Part shown: one piece after another, positions 46,907 to 55,021 of the stretch
Position numbering within the stretch: position 1 is the stretch's first letter
How the letters are laid out: each line of letters opens with the position of its first letter
Assembly (NCBI RefSeq): GCF_033063295.1
Contig: NZ_JAWJZH010000001.1
Coordinates: 2,790,001 to 2,854,000, forward strand
DNA from: Nitrosomonas sp. Is35
GTDB lineage: Bacteria; Pseudomonadota; Gammaproteobacteria; Burkholderiales; Nitrosomonadaceae
Direction of reading: 5' to 3'
DNA length: 64,000 nt
The notes under the pieces: generated by a model
The model's database searches: none
What the model was told of the DNA's origin: nothing
Seen by the model: the letters and a program-made list of their open reading frames with translations, nothing else
Position numbers and translations under genes: made by a program

Positions 46907-47482
46907 CTAACGAATATTCACCCATACACCGGGTCTGATCCATTTGCCGAGCTGATCGATTTGCTCATTCGTCAACGCAATGCAGCCGTTCGTCCAATTA
47001 TACTGATGATGAATCTCTCGATCACCCCTGCCAATCCCATGTATGCCGATATGGCCGCCCAGCGGTGTATTCTGAGGTGGTGTCTTACCCATACTTTTTG
47101 CCGCCAAGATTGATAACCAAGTATCTTCATCGATCCTATTTTCCTCCAGTGCGCGTTTTGCAGTATCAAGATTCGGATAATTAAGGCCAAAAAACCGATA
47201 ATAACGGCTTTTCTCATTGACCCAGCCAATCTTGAATCTACCCAGCGGCGTTTTATCGTCTTTTGTCATTTTTGACCATGTCGTACCGAAACGCCCAATC
47301 GCTACATTTTTAAATACCGCTTGAACAGTATTTCCCTGCATCACAGACAAAGTGTGTTCAATGGTATCCACGTCGATCCACACGCTATTATCCGCACGCG
47401 CTGAATTGTGCATGACGCACAAGCCAGCTAATCCAATCAACACAATTATCGAATATTGAATAAAAAAATTTCGCTTGATCAC
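46907..47482 (-). CDS. L,D-transpeptidase family protein, short form
   Basis: 191 residues with a signal peptide or anchor (YSIIVLIGLAGLCVMHNSARA) and a YkuD domain: DDKTPLGRFKIGW, HIGIHGIGRGDRE and NWTNGCIALTNEQID with the catalytic Cys. No LysM. May crosslink the wall, or attach or release the nearby Lpp-like protein. The 272 bp to the Lpp-like gene (46635-46906) are A+T rich and show no further gene. Confidence 0.9.
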   Translation of the reverse strand: MIKRNFFIQYSIIVLIGLAGLCVMHNSARADNSVWIDVDTIEHTLSVMQGNTVQAVFKNVAIGRFGTTWSKMTKDDKTPLGRFKIGWVNEKSRYYRFFGLNYPNLDTAKRALEENRIDEDTWLSILAAKSMGKTPPQNTPLGGHIGIHGIGRGDREIHHQYNWTNGCIALTNEQIDQLGKWIRPGVWVNIR

Positions 47483-47555
47483 TTTCTGACTATCAATAAT
47501 GAGGATGATTAATTATGTCATAATTTCACTCTCCGGAAATTCCCATTAAGCGCCC

Positions 47556-47789
47556 ATGTGCCTTGCTATTCCTGCTTGTGTCGAACAATTGACTGCGCAA
47601 AATCATGCCATCGTAAATCTCAGCGGCGTGCGCAAAGAAATTTCACTGGCATTGGTTGAAGATATTGTTCCCGGAGATTACGTCATCGTACATGTTGGTT
47701 TTGCGCTACAAAAGCTGGATCCGCTGGAAGCGGAGCGCACCTTGGCGATGTTCGCCGAAATATCGGCGCTCGATAACAATCTTTTATGA
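47556..47789 (+). CDS. hypC: Hydrogenase maturation factor HypC
   Basis: 77-residue chaperone starting MCLAIPACVEQL, with the essential Cys2, and continuing PGDYVIVHVGFALQKLD. It carries the Fe(CN)2CO group with HypD for delivery to [NiFe]-hydrogenase large subunits. The stop overlaps the hypD start. No Shine-Dalgarno is obvious. Confidence 0.95.
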   Translation: MCLAIPACVEQLTAQNHAIVNLSGVRKEISLALVEDIVPGDYVIVHVGFALQKLDPLEAERTLAMFAEISALDNNLL

Positions 47790-48937
47790 TGAAATATATC
47801 GATGAATTTCGCGCAGGCGCTCTGGCACAACAAATTGCTGCAAAAATCGCATCAGAAGCCAGCCCCGGACGCGATTACCATTTCATGGAATTTTGCGGTG
47901 GCCATACCCATGCCATTTCGCGTTTCGGTATCGTCGATCTGCTCCCCGGCAATGTGCATATGATTCATGGCCCGGGTTGTCCGGTCTGCGTTTTACCTAT
48001 CGGCCGCGTGGAAAATGCGATTCACTTGGCACAAATGCCGGGATTGATACTCTGCAGTTACGGGGATATGCTGCGCATACCGACTGCCAATGGGATGAGT
48101 TTGTTGAAAGCAAAGGCACAGGGTGCGGATATCCGCATGGTTTACAGCAGCGCGGATGCCATAAAAATCGCCCAGGAAAATCCGCAACGGCAAGTCGTTT
48201 TCTTTGCCATCGGCTTCGAAACCACGACACCGCCCACGGCTGTTGCAATCCAACAAGCGCAAGCACTGCGCTTGAATAACTTCACAGTATTCTGCAATCA
48301 CGTCCTGACACCTTCCGCCATCTCACATATTTTGCAATCCCCGGAAGTCCGTGAGTTTGGATTGGTTCCGCTAGATGGTTTTATCGGACCGGCGCATGTT
48401 TCCGTCGTCATCGGCAGCCAGCCGTACGAATATTTCGCCGAGGAATTTCAAAAACCCGTGGTGATAGCAGGTTTTGAGCCGCTCGATGTCATGCAGGCCA
48501 TCTTAATGCTGATACGCCAAATCAATGCGGGTTACGCCAAGGTAGAAAATGAATTTACCCGCGCGGTTTCTCGGGAAGGCAATCGCAAAGCACAATCGCT
48601 TGTCGCCGAAGTGTTCGAATTACGCCGTACATTTGAGTGGCGCGGCTTGGGGTGGGTGCCTTACAGCGCGCTGAAAATCAAATCCAGCTATGCTGATTTT
48701 GACGCCGAACAGCGTTTTCGCATTTCCACAACATCCATTGCCGATAACAAAGCCTGCGAGTGTGGTGCTATTCTGCGCGGCGTTAAACGGCCGCAGGATT
48801 GCAAAATTTTTGGCACCGTCTGCACGCCCGAAAACCCGGTCGGCTCCTGTATGGTTTCTTCTGAAGGTGCTTGCGCCGCTCATTACAGCTATGGCCGTTT
48901 CCGTGAAAATAATCATGTTGCAGCGCAGGAAAATTAA
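47786..48937 (+). CDS. hypD: Hydrogenase maturation protein HypD
   Basis: 383 residues with FCGGHTHAISRFG, IHGPGCPVCVLPIGR, LCSYGDMLRIP and the C-terminal cysteine group (CECGAILRG, CKIF, CTPENPVGSC) that binds a 4Fe-4S cluster. It is the scaffold on which Fe(CN)2CO is assembled with HypC and HypE. Start is either ATG of ATGATG at 47786/47789. The last base overlaps hypE. Confidence 0.96.
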   Translation: MMKYIDEFRAGALAQQIAAKIASEASPGRDYHFMEFCGGHTHAISRFGIVDLLPGNVHMIHGPGCPVCVLPIGRVENAIHLAQMPGLILCSYGDMLRIPTANGMSLLKAKAQGADIRMVYSSADAIKIAQENPQRQVVFFAIGFETTTPPTAVAIQQAQALRLNNFTVFCNHVLTPSAISHILQSPEVREFGLVPLDGFIGPAHVSVVIGSQPYEYFAEEFQKPVVIAGFEPLDVMQAILMLIRQINAGYAKVENEFTRAVSREGNRKAQSLVAEVFELRRTFEWRGLGWVPYSALKIKSSYADFDAEQRFRISTTSIADNKACECGAILRGVKRPQDCKIFGTVCTPENPVGSCMVSSEGACAAHYSYGRFRENNHVAAQEN

Positions 48938-49992
48938 TGTCCGCAGGTAAAGTTAAACCGGGTTATACCCGCGCACTTGACCTGAAGCATGGCTGCATCG
49001 AAATGAGTCATGGCAGCGGCGGACGGGCGATGGCGCAATTGATCCAGCAATTGTTCATTACCGCATTTGATAACGAATTCTTGCGGCAAATGAATGACCA
49101 GGCTAGCTTCCCGAGCGTTAATGGCCGCATGGTGATATCTACCGACAGCCATGTCGTTACCCCTTTATTTTTTCCTGGCGGGGATATCGGCAGTTTGGCA
49201 GTGCACGGCACCATCAATGACATTGCCATGTCTGGCGCCAAGCCTTGCTACCTGGCTGCCAGTTTTATTCTGGAAGAAGGTTTCCCGCTATCCGATCTGA
49301 AACGCATCGTGGATTCCATGGCCAAGGCAGCGCAAGCTGCGCAAGTACCAATTGTCACCGGTGACACCAAAGTGGTGGAAAAAGGCAGCGGCGACGGTGT
49401 ATTCATCACCACGACCGGCATTGGCATGGTGCCGGAAGGGATTCATATTTCCGGTAACAACGCCCGGCCTGGCGATAAGATATTGGTATCCGGCACACTC
49501 GGAGATCATGGCATTGCCATCATGGCGCTGCGTGAAAACTTGTCTTTCCAAACCAGTATCGAATCGGACAGCACAGCCTTGCATGATCTGGTCGCCGCCA
49601 TGATCGCAGCCACACCCGGCATCCATGTATTGCGTGACCCTACGCGCGGCGGCTTAGCCACTGCCTTGAACGAAATTGCGCAGCAATCGTCGATCGGGAT
49701 GATGATCTATGAGAACGAACTGCCGATCCAGGAGCAAGTCCAAGCCGCTTGTGAATTCATCGGCCTGGACCCGCTGTACATTGCCAATGAAGGCAAGCTG
49801 ATTGCAATCTGCGCCGCGCAAGATGCCGAAAAGCTATTGCATGCGATGCATGCCCACCCACTGGGCAAGCATGCCCGCATCATCGGCGAAGTCATCGAAG
49901 ACTCACACTGCTTTGTGCAAATGCAAACCCGGTTTGGCGGCAAACGCGTCGTTGATTGGTTAAGCGGCGAGCAACTTCCCCGGATCTGTTGA
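48937..49992 (+). CDS. hypE: Hydrogenase maturation protein HypE
   Basis: 351 residues. It dehydrates the thiocarboxamide on its C-terminal Cys to thiocyanate, the source of the cyanide ligands. The C-terminal PRIC is present with the key Cys last. N-terminal MSHGSGGRAMAQLIQ and central RDPTRGGLATALNEIAQQS are family marks. Confidence 0.96.
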   Translation: MSAGKVKPGYTRALDLKHGCIEMSHGSGGRAMAQLIQQLFITAFDNEFLRQMNDQASFPSVNGRMVISTDSHVVTPLFFPGGDIGSLAVHGTINDIAMSGAKPCYLAASFILEEGFPLSDLKRIVDSMAKAAQAAQVPIVTGDTKVVEKGSGDGVFITTTGIGMVPEGIHISGNNARPGDKILVSGTLGDHGIAIMALRENLSFQTSIESDSTALHDLVAAMIAATPGIHVLRDPTRGGLATALNEIAQQSSIGMMIYENELPIQEQVQAACEFIGLDPLYIANEGKLIAICAAQDAEKLLHAMHAHPLGKHARIIGEVIEDSHCFVQMQTRFGGKRVVDWLSGEQLPRIC

Positions 49993-50002
49993 TTCCCGTC
50001 AA

Positions 50003-51733
50003 TTGAAAATTCTGTTTCTCACGCACAGCTTCAATTGCCTGTCGCAACGTCTGTTTGTCGAATTGACGCATTGCGGACATGATATATCCATCGAGTTTGA
50101 TATCAACGACGCGACGAGCTGTGAAGCTGTCGCGCTATTCCAGCCGGATCTGATTATCGCGCCTTATCTAAAACGCCCCATCCCGGAAACCATCTGGCGC
50201 AAACATACCTGTTTTATCGTTCACCCGGGAATCATCGGAGACCGCGGCCCTGCGGCGCTCGATTGGGCGATCATGCTGGATCGGCAAGAATGGGGCGTAA
50301 CCGTATTGCAAGCCAATGCAGAAATGGATGCGGGCGATATCTGGGCTGCGGAAGTTTTTCCGATGCGGCTGGCCCGCAAAAGCAGCTTGTACCGCCACGA
50401 AGTCGTCGAAGCGGCAACCCGTGCTGTGCTCACAGCGGTAGCGCGTTTTCAGTCCGGTGCTTATCAACCGGTTCCGCTGGATTATTCACGCGCTGATGTC
50501 TATGGCCGTTTGCATTCACCCATCCGGCAAGCTGACCGCCGCATCGATTGGCAACGAGACAACACGCGCACTATTGTTAGAAAAATCCATGCCGCCGATG
50601 GATTTCCCGGTGTTCTGGATACGCTGTTGGGTAAATCCTATTATTTATATGATGCATGCGGCGAAGAGAATCTGACCGGCATACCCGGAGCAATTATCGC
50701 CAAGCGTCACAACGCCATCTGCCGGGCTACCGTGGATGGCGCGGTCTGGATCGGTCATTTAAAACATAAAAATGACACTGAACTCACTCTCAAACTGGCC
50801 TCCACGATTGCTTTAAAAGATTATCTCGACGCCGTGCCGGAAATATCTTTTGATTCTTTCACCGCGAAGTCTGGCAGCACTTACCGGGATATCTGGTTTG
50901 AACGAAAGAAAGACGTCGGCTACCTGCATTTTGATTTTTATAACGGCGCCATGGATACCGGGCAGTGTGAGCGTTTGCGTCAAGCTTACTTGCAAGCCAC
51001 GGCAAGCGATGTTCGTGTGATCGTGTTGATGGGTGGACCCGATTTCTGGAGCAATGGCATCCATCTCAATCACATCGAAAATGCAAATAGTCCCGCCGAT
51101 GAGTCTTGGCGCAACATTAATGCCATGAATGATCTGGTACAGGCAATCATTACGACCAACCGGCAACTCACGATCGCAGCGCTGCAAGGTAATGCCGGTG
51201 CCGGTGGCGTGTTTCTATCGCTAGCTGCCGATTACATTTTTGCGCGTGCCAGTGTTTTACTCAATCCGCATTATAAAAGCATGGGAAATCTTTACGGCTC
51301 GGAATATTGGACTTATTTGCTGCCGCGCCGGGTCGGCGCATCGTGTGTACACGCATTGACACAGAATCGTTTGCCGGTCAGTGCACAGAAAGCCCGGGAT
51401 ATCGGATTGATCGATGATTGCTTTGCTTTAAACCTGGAAGACTTTAAGAAGGAAGTAGTTCGTATTGCCGGAACGCTTGCTGCAAATCCGGATTTCTCTT
51501 CGCTCTTGCAGCACAAAACGCAGCAGCGACAATTGGATGAGCAACTAAAACTGTTACAAAACTACCGCACCGAAGAACTCCGGCGCATGCAACTGAATTT
51601 TTACGGCTTTGATCCTAGTTATCATGTGGCACGTTATCATTTCGTGCACAAAATCCCGCATGGCTGGACACCGCGTTATCTTGCACGACATCGCCGCCTC
51701 TCCGTGCAATCCGGTTCAAAAATTAAAACATGA
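50003..51733 (+). CDS. hypX: HypX/HoxX, CO-ligand synthesis protein for [NiFe]-hydrogenase
   Basis: 576 residues. The N-terminal formyl-THF-hydrolase-like part has HPGIIGDRGPAALDWAIM and AEMDAGDIWA; the C-terminal crotonase-like part has VIVLMGGPDFWSNGIHLNHI and GNAGAGGVFLSLAADYIFAR. HypX makes the CO ligand from N10-formyl-THF and is found in organisms that mature hydrogenase under air. Start is TTG at 50003, matching the family N-terminus KILFLTHSFN. It follows hypE by 10 bp. Confidence 0.93.
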   Translation: MKILFLTHSFNCLSQRLFVELTHCGHDISIEFDINDATSCEAVALFQPDLIIAPYLKRPIPETIWRKHTCFIVHPGIIGDRGPAALDWAIMLDRQEWGVTVLQANAEMDAGDIWAAEVFPMRLARKSSLYRHEVVEAATRAVLTAVARFQSGAYQPVPLDYSRADVYGRLHSPIRQADRRIDWQRDNTRTIVRKIHAADGFPGVLDTLLGKSYYLYDACGEENLTGIPGAIIAKRHNAICRATVDGAVWIGHLKHKNDTELTLKLASTIALKDYLDAVPEISFDSFTAKSGSTYRDIWFERKKDVGYLHFDFYNGAMDTGQCERLRQAYLQATASDVRVIVLMGGPDFWSNGIHLNHIENANSPADESWRNINAMNDLVQAIITTNRQLTIAALQGNAGAGGVFLSLAADYIFARASVLLNPHYKSMGNLYGSEYWTYLLPRRVGASCVHALTQNRLPVSAQKARDIGLIDDCFALNLEDFKKEVVRIAGTLAANPDFSSLLQHKTQQRQLDEQLKLLQNYRTEELRRMQLNFYGFDPSYHVARYHFVHKIPHGWTPRYLARHRRLSVQSGSKIKT

Positions 51734-51741
51734 TTTATTTC

Positions 51742-52185
51742 TTAACGCTGACTTGTCTTGGTATCCGGCTTATGTGAATCGACCAGGTTGGGGTCAAATT
51801 CCGGCGGTTTTTCCGCAGGTGGGATCACGCCAGGGCATTGTTTGATGACCGCCCATTGTTGTATCGCATCATATTCATTCTTTAATTGTGCATATTCGGC
51901 TTCTTGTTCTTTAGTTCCGCCGAGTGCAAACAACGCTGCCCAGGAAAGCGATAAATCGGCGCCCAGTATCCATTTATCCTTGGCCGGTGTTTTATCATCC
52001 GGCTTACCCGTCAATTGACTGACTCTGGTTTGAATTCGCTCAATTTCTGCCAGTAATTCGTTGCAATTATAAGTTTGAAATTGCGCTGGCGAGATATAAG
52101 GCGCCTGATGATTCCCCGATGAAGCCACGCAGCCGGATAGTGTAATCGCAACAATAAAAAAAACAGCAGCAATTAATCTCTTCAT
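51742..52185 (-). CDS. Lipoprotein of unknown function
   Basis: About 147 residues with signal peptide and lipobox (LIAAVFFIVAITLSGC). The mature protein has a short coiled region (NELLAEIERIQTRVSQLTGK), a hydrophobic patch (LSLSWAALFALGG) and another helix (KEQEAEYAQLKNEYDAIQQW). The frame opens at GTG 52194; ATG 52185 is preferred because AGGGAA then lies 11 bp upstream rather than 2. No family recognised. Confidence 0.7.
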   Translation of the reverse strand: MKRLIAAVFFIVAITLSGCVASSGNHQAPYISPAQFQTYNCNELLAEIERIQTRVSQLTGKPDDKTPAKDKWILGADLSLSWAALFALGGTKEQEAEYAQLKNEYDAIQQWAVIKQCPGVIPPAEKPPEFDPNLVDSHKPDTKTSQR

Positions 52186-52194
52186 AACAACCAC

Positions 52195-52525
52195 TTCCCT
52201 CGCAAGTTATCACATTAAATCTGACTGATACGCATCCAATTCCGTGAATTGTACACCGATATTTACTCTCGTAAGCTCGCATTATGGAATTGAGTGCGCC
52301 AACGAATGTGTTATCGATTTTATAGACAAGATGGACTAAACCAATCAGTCCAAACAGATTCAAGAGCAATCTATTTCTTTGATATGTCGAGAGCAAGGAA
52401 TTGATTACCGGAAGCGTGCTTCGCAATCATTGCTGGTAGCGCATGTATTAAATTACCTTAAATGCAGAAGACAAAAAAGCCACAGAGAAAATCTTATCTC
52501 TGTGGCTTCTAAAACTTGTTTCTAA
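52195..52525. other. Intergenic region, mostly featureless
   Basis: 331 bp between two minus-strand genes. It contains the PEP-CTERM gene terminator (52478-52507). A minus-strand frame across 52067-52426 has a hydrophobic run but overlaps the lipoprotein gene and lacks a ribosome-binding site, so it is not accepted. Confidence 0.6.
52478..52507 (-). terminator. Rho-independent terminator of the PEP-CTERM gene
   Basis: On the minus strand, the 11-bp perfect stem AGCCACAGAGA / TCTCTGTGGCT with an 8-base loop is followed by TTTTTTGT, 18 bp past the stop. Confidence 0.9.
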
Positions 52526-53404
52526 TTACACTGCGCTACGGCGGCGTGCTGAGAAACCGATCAAACCAAGACCTGCCAGTAACATTGCATAGGTTTCTGG
52601 TTCTGGAACGGCCATAATGTATTCATAACCGAAAGATGCTGATTGACCATTAGCAATGGCGCCCAAATCATATGCCAGGTTAATTGAACTGTCTGCAAAA
52701 CCATAATTACCAACTGCTTGAGCAGCACCTAACATGGCAGCAGGATTAACCGGGCTGCAGCAGCTGAATGGATCGATATAACCAGCAATGTTAAATGCCG
52801 ATGCACTGGTTGTGTTAGCCAGTGTTAACGACCATCCATCCAGGCTGGTAGCTCTTACAGCAGCTGCATTTCCTAATCCCAGAATTTCGTTTGTTGTGCC
52901 AAATCCGAGACCGGCTGGAATACCTTGGTCAGCATCGATACCAACGCCCCATTGCACGCCGGTTGCATTGACACCGGTGTTGTTGGTCAATTGAATTTGA
53001 ACAGCTACGTGACCACTTGCTGGAACACTGACTGTCTCAACCAGACTCCAGCCGCCACCACCGCCGCCAAGATTGGTAACAACGGAAATGCTGCCACCTG
53101 CGCCAAAAGCAGTCGTTGCTAATGGATTGTTACCGGCCACTGAATCAGCAACGGCAACAGATCCGCCGTTGGCGTTGAGCGACCAATTGGATGCGAATGT
53201 GCCCAGATTAACAAATTCTCTGCCGTTGAAGCTTAAGCCGAGTGCGCCAGCAGGTGAGAAATAACCTGCATCGTCAATCGTTGCGGAAGTAGTGCCGAAA
53301 CCGCTGATTACGGTTGGAGCAGCTTGTACTGCAGAAACAAACGAACCGCATAAAGCGATTGCTACAACTTGTGCCAGACAATTTTTTCTCAATTCGAATT
53401 TCAT
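52526..53404 (-). CDS. PEP-CTERM sorting domain protein
   Basis: 292-residue exported protein with a signal peptide (VVAIALCGSFVSAVQAAP), a Gly/Ala/Ser/Asn-rich beta-type body, and the C-terminal sorting signal VPEPETYAMLLAGLGLIGFS followed by ARRR. The VPEP motif, hydrophobic helix and Arg cluster direct processing by exosortase, in bacteria that make exopolysaccharide. No exosortase gene is in the window. Role of the body domain unknown. Confidence 0.92.
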   Translation of the reverse strand: MKFELRKNCLAQVVAIALCGSFVSAVQAAPTVISGFGTTSATIDDAGYFSPAGALGLSFNGREFVNLGTFASNWSLNANGGSVAVADSVAGNNPLATTAFGAGGSISVVTNLGGGGGGWSLVETVSVPASGHVAVQIQLTNNTGVNATGVQWGVGIDADQGIPAGLGFGTTNEILGLGNAAAVRATSLDGWSLTLANTTSASAFNIAGYIDPFSCCSPVNPAAMLGAAQAVGNYGFADSSINLAYDLGAIANGQSASFGYEYIMAVPEPETYAMLLAGLGLIGFSARRRSAV

Positions 53405-53761
53405 AATTAACTCCCTAAATTTATCGGTGCAACATAAAATAGTTGTTAGAATCTTAGCTCTTCACAACCAACTTAAATTTCAAACCACCCATTAATCAAT
53501 TAAACTTTGTATATTTCAATGCAAAATTTATTTAACGATTACAGCGTGTTCCATTATAGGTTTGAATTTTTTTAAGTACATAGAACATCATTCCCTTTTT
53601 GTTAGTACATGTGTACTGCAATTGTCACATCGGAATGTTCACTATTTCGCGCCGTTTTGAATTTGTACAGAACTAAATTCTGTTTTAGTTAACGCCGTGA
53701 TAATCTTCGTTATGCAAAGCGACAATAATCCACTTCCGATGATTTATAACTATCACCGCCA
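53405..53761. other. Divergent A+T-rich promoter region
   Basis: 357 bp without a gene, between the divergent PEP-CTERM and TraB-family genes. It contains the RBS of the PEP-CTERM gene (GGGAG on the minus strand) and a two-half palindrome AGTACA-TG-TGTACT at 53604-53617 that could be an operator. No convincing sigma-70 or sigma-54 promoter was picked out. Confidence 0.6.
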
Positions 53762-55003
53762 ATGACCACACTAGAAGAACAAACTACCGCGTCAACCGGT
53801 AAAAGTGACACGCAAGACGAACCGATCAAGATTGTCAAAACCGGCAACGGCAGCATTACATTACTGGGCACCGCACATGTTTCAAAAGCCAGCGCAGACA
53901 AGGTTCAAGAGCTGATCGCCACCGGACAATACGATGCAGTGGCGGTTGAGTTATGCCCAAGCCGGCATAAAGCCATCGTAAATCCCGACGCGATGGCTAA
54001 AATGGATTTATTCCAAGTCATCAAAAACGGTCAAGCGAGCATGGTCGCGGCCAGTCTCGCATTAGGCGCTTTTCAGCAGCGCATGGCGGAGCAATTCGGA
54101 ATAGAACCGGGAGCGGAGATGCGTGTCGCCATCAAGGATGCGCAAGCGGCGCAATTACCGGTGTTGCTGATTGACCGCGAAATCGGCACGACCATGAAGC
54201 GGATTTACCACAGCGTGCCTTGGTGGAAGCGCATCAATATTTTTGCCGGTTTGATCGCCAGCGTTATCAGCCAGGAAAAATTCAGCGCAGCGGAAATCGA
54301 AAAACTGAAGGAAGGCGATGTACTGGAAAGTTCTTTCTCGCAATTCGCGGAAGATGAAAAAGATTTATTCCGCCCACTCATCAGCGAACGGGATGAATAC
54401 ATGGCCGCGCGGCTCGTCAAAGAATGCCGGGAAAACAATTACCGGCATATTTTAGCCGTGGTCGGCGCCGGTCATCTGAATGGCATGTCACGGCAGCTTG
54501 CTGAGCACCCCATGGATAATCCGGACGAGCGCATTGCACAACTGGACAACATCCCGCCACCATCGCCGTGGCTCAAGCTCATCCCTTGGCTGATCGTGGT
54601 ATTCGTTTTGGCCGGTTTCGTTTTTGGCTTTATGCAAAGCCCGGATATCGGCATCAGCATGGTCATGGACTGGGTGCTGATAACCGGCGGATTGTCCGCG
54701 GTGGGGACAGCCATTGCTTTTGCGCATCCGCTGTCCATCCTCAGCGCTTTCCTGGCAGCTCCGTTCACTACGCTGCATCCCGCTATTGGAGCCGGGATGG
54801 TCGTGGCTGCCGTCGAGGCTTATTTGCGCAAGCCCAAGGTCAGTGATTTTAACCGGCTAAGAACCGACACAACCAGCTTGAAAGGCTGGTGGAATAATCA
54901 AGTCACACGAATTTTATTGATTTTCATTTTCTCCTCACTGGGCGCCGCGATAGGCACTTATGTCGCCGGATTCCGGATTTTCGAACAACTAAGCGGCAGT
55001 TAA
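53762..55003 (+). CDS. TraB/PrgY-family membrane protein
   Basis: 413 residues. The N-terminal domain has TLLGTAHVSKASADKVQELI, AVAVELCPSRHKAIV, LPVLLIDREIGTTMKR and VVGAGHLNGM, with conserved Glu/His/Arg suggesting a metal-dependent protease-like fold (TIKI/TraB superfamily). The C-terminal third has about four membrane helices. PrgY of enterococci lowers pheromone activity, and TIKI proteins cleave Wnt N-termini. The role here is unknown. 18 bp before an ABC exporter gene, so a shared peptide substrate is conceivable. Confidence 0.82.
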   Translation: MTTLEEQTTASTGKSDTQDEPIKIVKTGNGSITLLGTAHVSKASADKVQELIATGQYDAVAVELCPSRHKAIVNPDAMAKMDLFQVIKNGQASMVAASLALGAFQQRMAEQFGIEPGAEMRVAIKDAQAAQLPVLLIDREIGTTMKRIYHSVPWWKRINIFAGLIASVISQEKFSAAEIEKLKEGDVLESSFSQFAEDEKDLFRPLISERDEYMAARLVKECRENNYRHILAVVGAGHLNGMSRQLAEHPMDNPDERIAQLDNIPPPSPWLKLIPWLIVVFVLAGFVFGFMQSPDIGISMVMDWVLITGGLSAVGTAIAFAHPLSILSAFLAAPFTTLHPAIGAGMVVAAVEAYLRKPKVSDFNRLRTDTTSLKGWWNNQVTRILLIFIFSSLGAAIGTYVAGFRIFEQLSGS

Positions 55004-55021
55004 ATTAAGAGTATCGCAACC

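Noticed and set aside
52067..52426. 119-codon minus-strand frame with a hydrophobic N-terminal half
   Set aside because: Overlaps the lipoprotein gene in another frame, lacks a ribosome-binding site, and half of it is the shadow of that gene.
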